Shown here in pieces: positions 23,982-32,002 of a stretch of DNA of 49,685 nucleotides. The notes under the pieces are model-generated. The model did not search any database and was not told where the DNA came from. It saw only the letters and a list, made by a program, of their open reading frames with translations. Numbering within the stretch: position 1 is the first letter of the stretch; the number at the start of each line of letters is the position of its first letter. Location: positions 1-49,685 of the forward strand of contig JAHDKR010000101.1 in NCBI GenBank assembly GCA_018436785.1, written 5' to 3'. The translations under genes and the position numbers were made by a program. Source of the stretch: Synergistaceae bacterium (GTDB lineage: Bacteria; Synergistota; Synergistia; Synergistales; Aminobacteriaceae).

Positions 23982-26476
23982 ACGAACGAATAGCGCAGGC
24001 GCTGACGAAACTCTTCGAACGCAGCCGGATCGTCTTCTGGTACGACGAAAAGCGGGAACTACGCGCCGGTTTCGAGGCGCTCGCCCTTCCCGATGTGGAG
24101 AAGATAGAGCTTGCCAACAACGAGTTCGGCGTGAAGTACCGGATTCTTCGCGAGCGGCCCAAGAACCGTTTTTTGCTCTACCGGGAGGGGCCGCGCCCGG
24201 ACGATCTGGAGAACTGGCTGCTGGACGTGGAGCTTGCCCATGCGGAGTTTCGCACCGACCAGGCCGCGATCTGGCTCTCGGAGCTGGAGCTTGGGGAGGA
24301 GTTCTCCGAAGTGGTCCGCTCCCATGCGGAGTTCTTTCAGGCCGCGCGGCGCAAAGAGGCGCTGAAAAAACTGCTGCTGCCGGACGATACGGTCGGCAGG
24401 ATCAGGCTCAAGATGCTTGCGGTCTGCGCGGGGGGCGATCCTCGCACGGACTCCGTGACGGAACAGCTCCTTGAGGAACTGGCCGACGGGCGGGACGAGA
24501 AGATACGGCTGATCGGACGGTGCGCTCTGGACGGCTTCCTGTGGGAGCAGATGTCGCGCAGCTATGGCTACCGCTCCGGCGAGCCGGGCATCCGCGACTT
24601 CGCGCTCGAACTCTTCAGGTCGTGCTACGCCATGGGAACGGACGGGGAGGTGAAGCTGACAGCCGACGCGCTGGTCTTTCTTAAACGATGGAAGGACAGC
24701 CGCCGGTTCGACGAGAGCTTCCAGTCGCTTTCCTCCGAATGCGAGGGGATTCTGGGTATCGAGCAGGATCTCACGAAGCGGGATTTCCGCGAGCTGATCG
24801 ACCTGGACTACTTCCGCCTGATCGATCAGAAGATCGTCAGCGATCTGGTGCGGGAGACGCTCTCGCGCACTGTTTCAGCCGGCGACGTGACGCTCTGGGT
24901 GCGCCGCAGGCGGCAGGGGCGCTGGTACCGCGAATTCAGCCACCTCTACGAGGCGATCGAATACGCCGCCCGTTTCCTCCACGCGCTCGACGAGGCGGAG
25001 CTGTCCATGGAGAGCCTGTCGGACGGGGTGCAGCGGTACTGCGGCTCGTGGTTCCGGATAGATCAGCTCTACCGCAAGTTCACGTACCATGTCCGCATGT
25101 CGGGGCAGGCCACGCTGATGTCGGCCCTGAGCGACCGGATCGAAAACCTGTACTCCAACAGCTATTTGCTGAAGCTCGGCGACGCCTTCCAGATATTCGT
25201 CGACACCGCGCCGAGATGGGAGGCTTTCCCTCTGCACACGCAGAAGGAGTTTTTCGAGCGGCGGGTGCGCCCCTTTCTGCGCAAGGAGAACAAGGTGTGC
25301 GTGATCGTGTCGGACGCGCTGCGGTTCGAGATCGCGGACGAACTGCTGGGCCTGATACGCCAGGAGGACCGCTACAGCGCGGAGCTGGAACCGGCGCTTT
25401 CGATGCTGCCGAGCTACACGCAGCTCGGCATGGGGGCGCTGCTGCCCAATGGCGAACTCGCGATCGCGGAGGATGAATCCGGCGCTGTCTTCGTGGACGG
25501 GCAGGACTCACGGGGCACGGAGAACCGCATCAAGATCCTTTCGAAGGCGAACGGGCTGCGGGCGACTGCCTGCAAAACGGACGAGCTGATGGCCATGAAG
25601 GGCGACGACTGCAGAGCGCTAGTGCGCGAGCACGATGTGCTCTTCGTCTACCACAACCGGATCGACGCCGTCGGCGACAAGCGCGAGTCGGAGGAACGGG
25701 TTTTCGAGGCGGCGGAGGAGTCGCTGCAGGAGATCGTTCGTCTGGTGAAGAAGCTGACGGGCGCCAACGTGAACAACATACTGGTCACCTCGGACCACGG
25801 CTTCATCTACCAGAACCGGGCCCTCGACGAGAGCGACTTCTTCGGGGGCGAGGCGAAGGGGGAGCGAATTCTTTACAGAGACCGCCGTTTCGTCCTCGGG
25901 AAGGGGTTGCTCCCCTCGCCGGGACTGCATACGTTCACTTCTGCGCGGCTCGGACTCTCCGGCGGGGTGGAGGTGCAGATTCCCAAGTCGATCAACCGTT
26001 TGCGGCTGAAGGGCTCGGGGAGCCGTTTCGTCCACGGGGGCGCTTCGCTGCAGGAGGTGGTTGTTCCGGTGCTCCGTATCAACAAGAGACGGACGAGCGA
26101 CCTCTCCTCCGTCGAAGTGGAGATCGTGCGCGGGGGCAGCGCGCTCATCACCTCCGGTCAGATCGCGGCGACGCTCTACCAGACGGAGGCGGCGACGGAG
26201 AAGGTGCAGCCGCGCCACCTCAGGGCGGGCATCTTCACGGAGTCGGGCGAGCTGATCTCGGACAGCCACGACCTGACCTTCGACCTGACTTCGGAGAACC
26301 CTCGCGAGCGAGAGCAGCAGGTTCGGTTTCTGCTCACCCGCAAGGCCGACGAGGCAAACGGCAGGGATGTGTATCTCAGACTCGAGGAAAAGGTTCCCGG
26401 CACTTCGTATTTCAAGGAGTACACGTCGCTTCGCTATACGATGCGCAGATCGTTTACCAGCGACTTCGACTTTTAA
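23978..26476 (+). CDS. pglZ: BREX alkaline-phosphatase-fold protein PglZ
   Basis: An 832-residue protein of the PglZ type A family. It starts MNERIAQALTKLFERSRIVF and has the alkaline-phosphatase superfamily metal sites: VCVIVSDALRFEIADELL near residue 443 and ILVTSDHGFIYQ near 602. PglZ is a core BREX subunit that partners with PglX and BrxB. ATG 23978 overlaps the HNH stop, with GGAGG 12 bases upstream. The frame is open upstream into the nuclease gene, but homology starts only here. It is followed by brxL after 17 bases. Confidence 0.92.
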   Translation: MNERIAQALTKLFERSRIVFWYDEKRELRAGFEALALPDVEKIELANNEFGVKYRILRERPKNRFLLYREGPRPDDLENWLLDVELAHAEFRTDQAAIWLSELELGEEFSEVVRSHAEFFQAARRKEALKKLLLPDDTVGRIRLKMLAVCAGGDPRTDSVTEQLLEELADGRDEKIRLIGRCALDGFLWEQMSRSYGYRSGEPGIRDFALELFRSCYAMGTDGEVKLTADALVFLKRWKDSRRFDESFQSLSSECEGILGIEQDLTKRDFRELIDLDYFRLIDQKIVSDLVRETLSRTVSAGDVTLWVRRRRQGRWYREFSHLYEAIEYAARFLHALDEAELSMESLSDGVQRYCGSWFRIDQLYRKFTYHVRMSGQATLMSALSDRIENLYSNSYLLKLGDAFQIFVDTAPRWEAFPLHTQKEFFERRVRPFLRKENKVCVIVSDALRFEIADELLGLIRQEDRYSAELEPALSMLPSYTQLGMGALLPNGELAIAEDESGAVFVDGQDSRGTENRIKILSKANGLRATACKTDELMAMKGDDCRALVREHDVLFVYHNRIDAVGDKRESEERVFEAAEESLQEIVRLVKKLTGANVNNILVTSDHGFIYQNRALDESDFFGGEAKGERILYRDRRFVLGKGLLPSPGLHTFTSARLGLSGGVEVQIPKSINRLRLKGSGSRFVHGGASLQEVVVPVLRINKRRTSDLSSVEVEIVRGGSALITSGQIAATLYQTEAATEKVQPRHLRAGIFTESGELISDSHDLTFDLTSENPREREQQVRFLLTRKADEANGRDVYLRLEEKVPGTSYFKEYTSLRYTMRRSFTSDFDF

Positions 26477-26493
26477 AAAAGAGGGTGTGCACG

Positions 26494-28530
26494 ATGAACG
26501 AACTCGACAAGAAGATCAACGCGCACTTCCCGGGACTCGTCGTCCGCAAGGATCTCGTCAAGACGGTCAAGGGGAACGCGATCGTTCCGACCTACGTTCT
26601 GGAGTACCTGCTGGGCCAGTACTGCGCGACAAGCGATGAACCGACCATTCAGGCGGGCATCGAGACAGTCCGGGAGATTCTGCGGAAGCACTACGTCCAT
26701 CGCGGCGAGGCGGGGCTTGTCCGCTCCAACATCAAGGAAAAGGGACGCTACAAGGTCATCGACAAGATAAGCGTCGCGCTGAACGACAAGACCGACGCGT
26801 ACGAGGCGGAGTTTTCGAACCTCGGCATCAGGAAGGTGCTGGTGGACTCCGGAACCGTCAAAGCCCATCCGAAACTTCTGGTCGGCGGCGTCTGGTGCAT
26901 CGCCGACGTGGAGTACGAATTCACCGAGGCGAAGAACGCCTCTCCGTGGATATTGTCGATGCTGAAGCCGATACAGCTCTCCCATTTCGATTTCGACGCC
27001 TACGCCGCCGCGAGGAGACAGTTTTCCACGGACGAGTGGATCGACCTGCTGATTCAGAGCGTTGGCTTCAATCCTGAGCTGTTCGGCAAGCGCAGCAAAC
27101 TGACCCATCTGCTCCGTCTGATTCCCTTCTGCGAGCGGAACTACAACCTGATAGAACTGGGACCGAAGGGGACCGGAAAGTCACATATCTACTCGGAGTT
27201 CTCCCCCCACGGCATTCTGCTCTCGGGGGGCGAGGTGACCGTTCCGAAGCTCTTCGTGAACAACTCGAACGGGAAGATCGGTCTGGTCGGCTACTGGGAC
27301 TGCGTCGCCTTCGACGAGTTCGCGGGGAAGAAGAAGCGCGTGGATAAGGCGCTGGTGGACATCATGAAGAACTACATGGCGAACAAGTCGTTCTCAAGAG
27401 GCATCGAAACCCTTGGGGCCGAGGCGTCCATGGTCTTCGTGGGCAATACCCAGCATACCGTGCCGTACATGCTGAAGCACGCCGATCTTTTCGACGAACT
27501 CCCGGAGTTGTTCTACGACTCCGCCTTCCTCGACCGCATCCACTGTTACATTCCCGGATGGGAGGCCGACATCATCCGGGGGGAGATGTTCTCCGACGGA
27601 TACGGTTTCGTGGTGGACTATCTGGCCGAGATTCTCCGTTCCCTGCGCGATCACGACTATTCCGACCGGTACAGGGAGCGCTTCACGCTCTCCTCCGACA
27701 TCTCGACCCGCGACCGCGACGGCGTCAACAAGACCTTTTCCGGCCTGATGAAAATCCTCTTTCCGGAGGGAAACGCCTCCGCCGAGGAGATGGAAATGTT
27801 GCTGCGATTCGCCGTTGAAGGGCGAAAGAGGGTGAAGGATCAGCTCCTGAGGATCGACTCCACCTACGGGAGCGTGCGTTTTTGTTATACCGATACGACC
27901 GGGAAGACGAAAACGGTCACGACGCTGGAAGAGGAGGAGTATCCGCACTACTACCACAAGACGGTCGCGGAGGGCGATGATGAGGTCGGGCGTGGAGCCG
28001 TCCAGGAGCAGGTGAAGGTTCCTGCGTCCCCGGAAGCGCCTCTTCAGGAGAAGCATCTCACCTTTCAGGAGAACCAGAAAGGGGTATCGTACGACGCGCT
28101 GCTGGGACCGTACCTCGAGGGCGCGACGAAGATCACGGTGACGGACCCGTACATACGGCTCTTCTATCAGGTGCGCAACTTCATGGAATTCCTGGAGACG
28201 ATCGTCAGGCGAAAGGCCCGTGAAGATGAGATCGAGGTGCATCTGATAACGGTCGAGGACGAATTCAAGGCCGATTCCCAGCACGAGAGCTTCGAGAAGA
28301 TACAGGAAGCCTCGGTCGCTCTGGGCGTAGCGTTCACCTGGGAGTTCGACGGCAGCGGCACGCTTCATGCCCGCCATATAACGACCGACCACGGCTGGAA
28401 GATCTCCCTCGATCGGGGACTGGATATATTCCAGCATTACGAGATGAACAACGCCTTCTCCTTCGCCAACCGCCTGCAAGCATTCCGCTCCTGCAAGGCG
28501 TTCGAGGCAACGTTCATCAGGGTGGATTGA
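26494..28530 (+). CDS. brxL: BREX AAA+ protein BrxL with an unusual C-terminus
   Basis: A 678-residue protein. The N-terminal region (MNELDKKINAHFPGLVVRKD) and the AAA+ core are typical BrxL: Walker A GPKGTGKSH near residue 225, Walker B VAFDEFAG near 271, and the sensor segment EASMVFVGNTQHTV. After about residue 520 it has GVSYDALLGPYLEGATKI, DPYIRLFYQVRNFMEFLETI and later HITTDHGWKISLDRGLDIFQ, which resembles the MIT C-terminal (MITD1, phospholipase-D-like) domain rather than a Lon S16 protease; I see no Ser-Lys dyad segment. BrxL acts on phage DNA in BREX. ATG 26494 is preferred over GTG 26485 because of GAGGG spacing. Confidence 0.88.
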   Translation: MNELDKKINAHFPGLVVRKDLVKTVKGNAIVPTYVLEYLLGQYCATSDEPTIQAGIETVREILRKHYVHRGEAGLVRSNIKEKGRYKVIDKISVALNDKTDAYEAEFSNLGIRKVLVDSGTVKAHPKLLVGGVWCIADVEYEFTEAKNASPWILSMLKPIQLSHFDFDAYAAARRQFSTDEWIDLLIQSVGFNPELFGKRSKLTHLLRLIPFCERNYNLIELGPKGTGKSHIYSEFSPHGILLSGGEVTVPKLFVNNSNGKIGLVGYWDCVAFDEFAGKKKRVDKALVDIMKNYMANKSFSRGIETLGAEASMVFVGNTQHTVPYMLKHADLFDELPELFYDSAFLDRIHCYIPGWEADIIRGEMFSDGYGFVVDYLAEILRSLRDHDYSDRYRERFTLSSDISTRDRDGVNKTFSGLMKILFPEGNASAEEMEMLLRFAVEGRKRVKDQLLRIDSTYGSVRFCYTDTTGKTKTVTTLEEEEYPHYYHKTVAEGDDEVGRGAVQEQVKVPASPEAPLQEKHLTFQENQKGVSYDALLGPYLEGATKITVTDPYIRLFYQVRNFMEFLETIVRRKAREDEIEVHLITVEDEFKADSQHESFEKIQEASVALGVAFTWEFDGSGTLHARHITTDHGWKISLDRGLDIFQHYEMNNAFSFANRLQAFRSCKAFEATFIRVD

Positions 28531-28565
28531 TAAAGCGAGGGGTTTTTCCAGGTGTCTTCGCCATC

Positions 28566-28592
28566 GATTCGCTAATCAATGATTGGCGAATC
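28566..28592. repeat. Hairpin-forming inverted repeat after BREX
   Basis: GATTCGCTAATC (28566-28577) and GATTGGCGAATC (28581-28592) form a 12-base stem with one mismatch and a 3-base loop, 36 bases after the brxL stop. There is no T-tract, so it may be a weak terminator, an mRNA-stabilising hairpin, or a protein site at the edge of the BREX locus. Confidence 0.5.
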
Positions 28593-28791
28593 TCAAAAAG
28601 GGCAATCGCCGACTGTCCTTTTCAAATCGAGAGTATCCGCTTCCGCGTGTCAGGGAAGCGCTTCTTCAAGATCCACGGCCACTCCGCCCCCTTGCCCCTT
28701 CCGCCTTCTTGGAGTATCCTCGTTTTAAGACTGCGGGTCCGCGTTCACTTTTTTCGTTTCCGGGCCCGATATTTCAGGAGGTCGTTGAGGG

Positions 28792-30045
28792 ATGCTGAAA
28801 CATACGCGGATGTCCGATCCGGAGCTGTACGACATCGTCGTCGAGGAGCTGGACCGGCAGGAGCACAATATCGAGATGATCGCCTCGGAGAGCACCGAGA
28901 GCGAGGAGCTGCTGGAGCTTTCGGGGTGCGTCTTCGCGAACAAGACGACCGAGGGGTATCCGGGGGCGCGCTTCCAGGCCGGGTCGCAGATCGCCGACAA
29001 GATGGAGCGGATGGGGATCGAGCGCGCGAAGGCGCTCTACGGGGCGGACCACGTGAACTTGCAGCCTTACTCCGGCTCCACCGCCAACTACAGCGTGTAC
29101 GCGGCGGCGCTCAAGCCGGGCGACTGCGTGCTCGGGATGCGGCTGGACCACGGCGGGCACCTGACGCACGGCTCTCCGGCGAACTTCATGAGCAAATTCT
29201 ATCACTTCGTTTCGTACGGGCTGAACCCGCAGACCGAGCAGATCGACTACGACGAACTGGAGGCGCTGGCGAAGGAGCACAAGCCCAGGCTGATCATCGC
29301 GGGCGGCAGCGCCTACCCGCGCCTGATCGACTACGAGCGGATCGCACGTATAGCGCACTCCGCCGGCGGCCTGCTGATGGTGGACATGGCGCACGTCGCC
29401 GGCCTCGTCGCGGCGAAGGTCATTCCCAGCCCCGTGCCGCACGCCGACTTCGTCACCTCGTCCACGACGAAGACGCTCTGCGGGCCGCGCGGCGGCATGG
29501 TCCTCTGCAAGGCGGAGCACGCGAAGGCGCTGGACAAGGGGGTCTTCCCCGGCGCGATCAGCTCCATCCATCTGAACATCATGGCGGCGAAGACGTGGCT
29601 CTTCAAGCACGCAGCCTCCGAGGAGTTCAAGCAGGTCATGACGCAGATAGTGGCGAATTCGAGAGCGCTGGCGGCGGAACTGACCGGCTACGGCTTCCGC
29701 GTGATCAGCGGGGGGACGGACAACCACATCGTCCTGCTTGACCTGCGTCCGAAGAAGATCACGGGCAAGCTCTTCCAGGACGCCCTCGAATACGTGGGCA
29801 TCACGATCAACAAGAACATGATCCCCTCCGACCCGGAGAAGCCCTCCGTCACCAGCGGCGTACGCATCGGGACGACCTCCGTCTCGCAGCGCGGGCTGAA
29901 GGAGCCGGAGATCAAGCGGATCGCCGCGATCATGAACGAGGTCGCAGGGGCCCCCGAGGACAAAAACGTCCTCGACGCCTGCAAGGCCGAGGCGATGCGG
30001 CTGATATCGGCTTTCCCGCTCTACCCGAAGGGGCCGCTGGAGTAA
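28792..30045 (+). CDS. Serine hydroxymethyltransferase-like PLP enzyme, divergent
   Basis: This 417-residue protein aligns along its length with SHMT (GlyA), with IASES, GYPGARF, LAHGG-like LDHGGHLTHGSP, VDMAHVAGLVAA and the Schiff-base Lys227 in TTKTLCGPRGG. Several residues constant in GlyA differ: the Tyr-Tyr of GKRYYGG is Phe-Gln, the His before the Lys is Thr, the PLP-stacking His of QPHSGS is Tyr, and the GGQGGP loop is GAISSI. It may act on another beta-hydroxy amino acid or use no folate. AGGAGG precedes ATG 28792. A strong terminator follows. It stands alone. Confidence 0.8.
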   Translation: MLKHTRMSDPELYDIVVEELDRQEHNIEMIASESTESEELLELSGCVFANKTTEGYPGARFQAGSQIADKMERMGIERAKALYGADHVNLQPYSGSTANYSVYAAALKPGDCVLGMRLDHGGHLTHGSPANFMSKFYHFVSYGLNPQTEQIDYDELEALAKEHKPRLIIAGGSAYPRLIDYERIARIAHSAGGLLMVDMAHVAGLVAAKVIPSPVPHADFVTSSTTKTLCGPRGGMVLCKAEHAKALDKGVFPGAISSIHLNIMAAKTWLFKHAASEEFKQVMTQIVANSRALAAELTGYGFRVISGGTDNHIVLLDLRPKKITGKLFQDALEYVGITINKNMIPSDPEKPSVTSGVRIGTTSVSQRGLKEPEIKRIAAIMNEVAGAPEDKNVLDACKAEAMRLISAFPLYPKGPLE

Positions 30046-30115
30046 GGGAAACAGAACCCGTATATCCTCCCCCGGCGGATTGCGTTAGCTTCGAACGAGG
30101 GGTCTGCGACAGCGA

Positions 30116-30172
30116 AGCGCCTGAGTGATCCCGGCAGAAACGTGCCGGATCTCTCGGGCGCTTTTTATTTTT
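30116..30172 (+). terminator. Strong intrinsic terminator after the SHMT-like gene
   Basis: GCGCCTGAGTGATCCCGGCA pairs with TGCCGGATCTCTCGGGCGC around a GAAAC loop, followed by TTTTTATTTTT. It also ends near the stop of the convergent cyclophilin-like gene. Confidence 0.88.
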
Positions 30173-30578
30173 AGACCTGATTTCCGGCGGTGAGCGTCGC
30201 GTTCTTCAGCGACGAACCGAAGTTCCGGAAGAGCGTCGCGTCCCCCTTGATCCTCCCGAGCGGAACGCACGGCGAGGCCGCGCGGGGCTCGTCGCCGACG
30301 CTGGCCGGGGTGGGGCCGAAGAAGATGCAGAACGCGCCGCCGGGCGGCCACATCGCGACTTCGCCGATCTCGAAGACGTCGCGGAGCGTGTCCCCCGCGT
30401 GCCCGATCTTCGGATGCAGCGTGCCGTAGAACTCGTCGCCCCAGCGCGACATGGAGAGAGTCTGCGGCAGGTTGGCTAGCAGCTCGCGCCCCGCGCCGGT
30501 GTCGTATAGCTCCACCTCGAAGGTCTTCTCCCCGATGCCGAGAAGCATCGTCGCTCCGTCTCCGTTGTGCGTGCTCAT
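30171..30578 (-). CDS. Cyclophilin-like fold protein
   Basis: A 135-residue protein (start MSTHNGDGATMLLGIGEKTF) with the motif chain of the bacterial cyclophilin-like domain: ELYDTGAGRELLANLPQTLS, GDEFYGTLHPKIG, EVAMWPPGGAFCIFFGPTPAS and PLGRIKGDA. These small beta-barrel proteins resemble cyclophilins but generally lack evidence of isomerase activity; the role is unknown. The ATG at 30578 is preferred over 30584 because AGGAG lies six bases before it, while the earlier ATG touches the ribosome site. Confidence 0.78.
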   Translation of the reverse strand: MSTHNGDGATMLLGIGEKTFEVELYDTGAGRELLANLPQTLSMSRWGDEFYGTLHPKIGHAGDTLRDVFEIGEVAMWPPGGAFCIFFGPTPASVGDEPRAASPCVPLGRIKGDATLFRNFGSSLKNATLTAGNQV

Positions 30579-30605
30579 ATGCATCTCCTCTCTTTCTTCG
30601 TTGAT

Positions 30606-30636
30606 TCCGAAAAGAGCGCCCCGCAGGCGGCTCTTT
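30606..30636 (-). terminator. Intrinsic terminator after the YbaK gene
   Basis: On the reverse strand AAAGAGCCGCC and GGGGCGCTCTTT form a stem directly after the stop codon, ending in a short T-run. Confidence 0.6.
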
Positions 30637-31116
30637 CTATTCCCCCTCCTGCTGCCGCAGGGGGACGAAGGACGCGCCGGTCAGCTTCTTCAGGTCGTTC
30701 GGGCTCAGCTCGATGTCCAGCCCTCTCCGCCCCGCGCTGACGAGAATCGTGGAGAAGGCTTCGGCGGACGAGTCGATGAAGGTTCTGAGGCGCTTCTTCT
30801 GCCCGAGCGGGCTCACCCCGCCGAGGACGTACCCGGTGGCGCGCTCGACGTCGGCGGGCTGCGCCATGACGGCCTTCTTCGCCCCTGCGGCCTTCGCGAT
30901 CAGCTTCATGCTCAGCATGGCGTCGACCGGGATGATCCCCACTGCCAGCTCCTTGCCGTCGAGCGCGACCACCAGCGTCTTGAAGACGCGCTCGGGCGGC
31001 ACGCCGAGCTTCTCCGCCGCCTCCAACCCGTACGACTCGCTCGACGGGTCGTGTTCGTATTCGTGCAGCGTGTAAGGGATGCGCGCCTTCTTCGCCGCGT
31101 TGATTCCCGGTGTCAT
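30637..31116 (-). CDS. ybaK: YbaK/EbsC-family Cys-tRNA(Pro) deacylase
   Basis: A 159-residue single-domain editing protein. Family features are ERVFKTLVVALDGKELAVGI with the conserved Lys, the ATGYVLGGVSPLGQKKRLRT motif and the ending DLKKLTGA. YbaK hydrolyses Cys-tRNA(Pro) mischarged by prolyl-tRNA synthetase, acting in trans in the cytoplasm. Length is normal. It is monocistronic and lies divergent from the sugar-acid operon. Confidence 0.9.
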   Translation of the reverse strand: MTPGINAAKKARIPYTLHEYEHDPSSESYGLEAAEKLGVPPERVFKTLVVALDGKELAVGIIPVDAMLSMKLIAKAAGAKKAVMAQPADVERATGYVLGGVSPLGQKKRLRTFIDSSAEAFSTILVSAGRRGLDIELSPNDLKKLTGASFVPLRQQEGE

Positions 31117-31251
31117 GTCCGCATACCAGCCTTTCTTCGATGGTCGCCGTCTCTTGAACTCCCGCGCTTCCGCCGATGGAACGCTTTCGACGATTATAGC
31201 ATCGAAGGGCGCCGATCATGGAATTTGCGGAATTGAGTGTCCGGCAAACGT

Positions 31252-31280
31252 TTGACAAGTATGCTGCGCGATATTATAAT
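31252..31280 (+). promoter_or_regulatory. Near-perfect sigma-70 promoter of the sugar-acid operon
   Basis: TTGACA (31252-31257), a 17-base spacer and TATAAT (31275-31280), both hexamers perfect consensus. The leader to the aldolase ATG at 31339 is about 50 bases. With such a strong core promoter, control probably comes from repression, most simply by the IclR protein encoded at the end of the operon. Confidence 0.9.
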
Positions 31281-31338
31281 TTTTGAAACGTTGTCCAGCT
31301 ATGATGAACTAATTTCAGTGAAAGAAGAGGATGTTCGC

Positions 31339-31989
31339 ATGGACGTAAAAGTTGAAATACTGAAGCGTAAGCTCGTTGTGATCTGCAGAGGCGTCTACGG
31401 AGACGATTTGCTGAACATGGCGAAGGCGATTTACGACGGCGGTCTCCGGTGCATCGAGGTGACGTTCGACCAGAGCGACGCGCAGGGGGTCGAAAAAGCC
31501 TCGAAGGCCATAGAACAGCTGAACGGCGTCTGCGGAGGCGAGCTGCTCGTCGGCGCGGGGACGGTGCTGAACTCCGAGCAGGTCGTCGCCGCGATGAATG
31601 CGGGGGCGACGTACATTATTTCTCCCAATGTGGACGACGACGTGATCCGTTTGACGAAAGCGCTGAAGCTGGTCTCCATACCCGGCGCGATGACGCCGAG
31701 CGAGGTGGCGCACGCGTACAAGGTCGGCGCTGATATCGTGAAACTCTTCCCCGCCGGACACCTTGGGACGAAGTACATCAAGGAGCTGCGGGCGCCGTTG
31801 AGCCATATTCCGCTGCTGGCCACCGGAGGGGTGAACGAGGAGTCGCTGCCCGCTTTCCTGGACGCCGGGTGCGCCGGAGCGGGCGTGGGCGGGCGTTTGG
31901 CCGACAAGAAGCTCCTCGCGGAGAAGAACTACGGAGAAATCCGGAAGAGAGCCGAGGCGTTCGTCTCGCTGCTTCAGGGAAGGGCGTAA
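31339..31989 (+). CDS. eda: 2-keto-3-deoxy-6-phosphogluconate / 4-hydroxy-2-oxoglutarate aldolase
   Basis: A 216-residue class I aldolase. Catalytic Glu is in IEVTFDQS and the Schiff-base Lys in GADIVKLFPAGHLG; PGAMTPSEV and LLATGGVNEE are also typical of Eda. It splits KDPG to pyruvate and glyceraldehyde-3-phosphate. ATG 31339 has AAGAGG upstream; an open frame starting at 31237 runs through the promoter and is not used. It is the first gene of a seven-gene unit with KDG kinase, an aldolase, a transporter and a regulator. Confidence 0.9.
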   Translation: MDVKVEILKRKLVVICRGVYGDDLLNMAKAIYDGGLRCIEVTFDQSDAQGVEKASKAIEQLNGVCGGELLVGAGTVLNSEQVVAAMNAGATYIISPNVDDDVIRLTKALKLVSIPGAMTPSEVAHAYKVGADIVKLFPAGHLGTKYIKELRAPLSHIPLLATGGVNEESLPAFLDAGCAGAGVGGRLADKKLLAEKNYGEIRKRAEAFVSLLQGRA

Positions 31990-32002
31990 GGAGGGGCGCG
32001 GC

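Noticed and set aside
28583-28798. A 71-residue frame between brxL and the SHMT-like gene
   Set aside because: Proline- and arginine-rich chance sequence with no ribosome site; it overlaps the SHMT leader.
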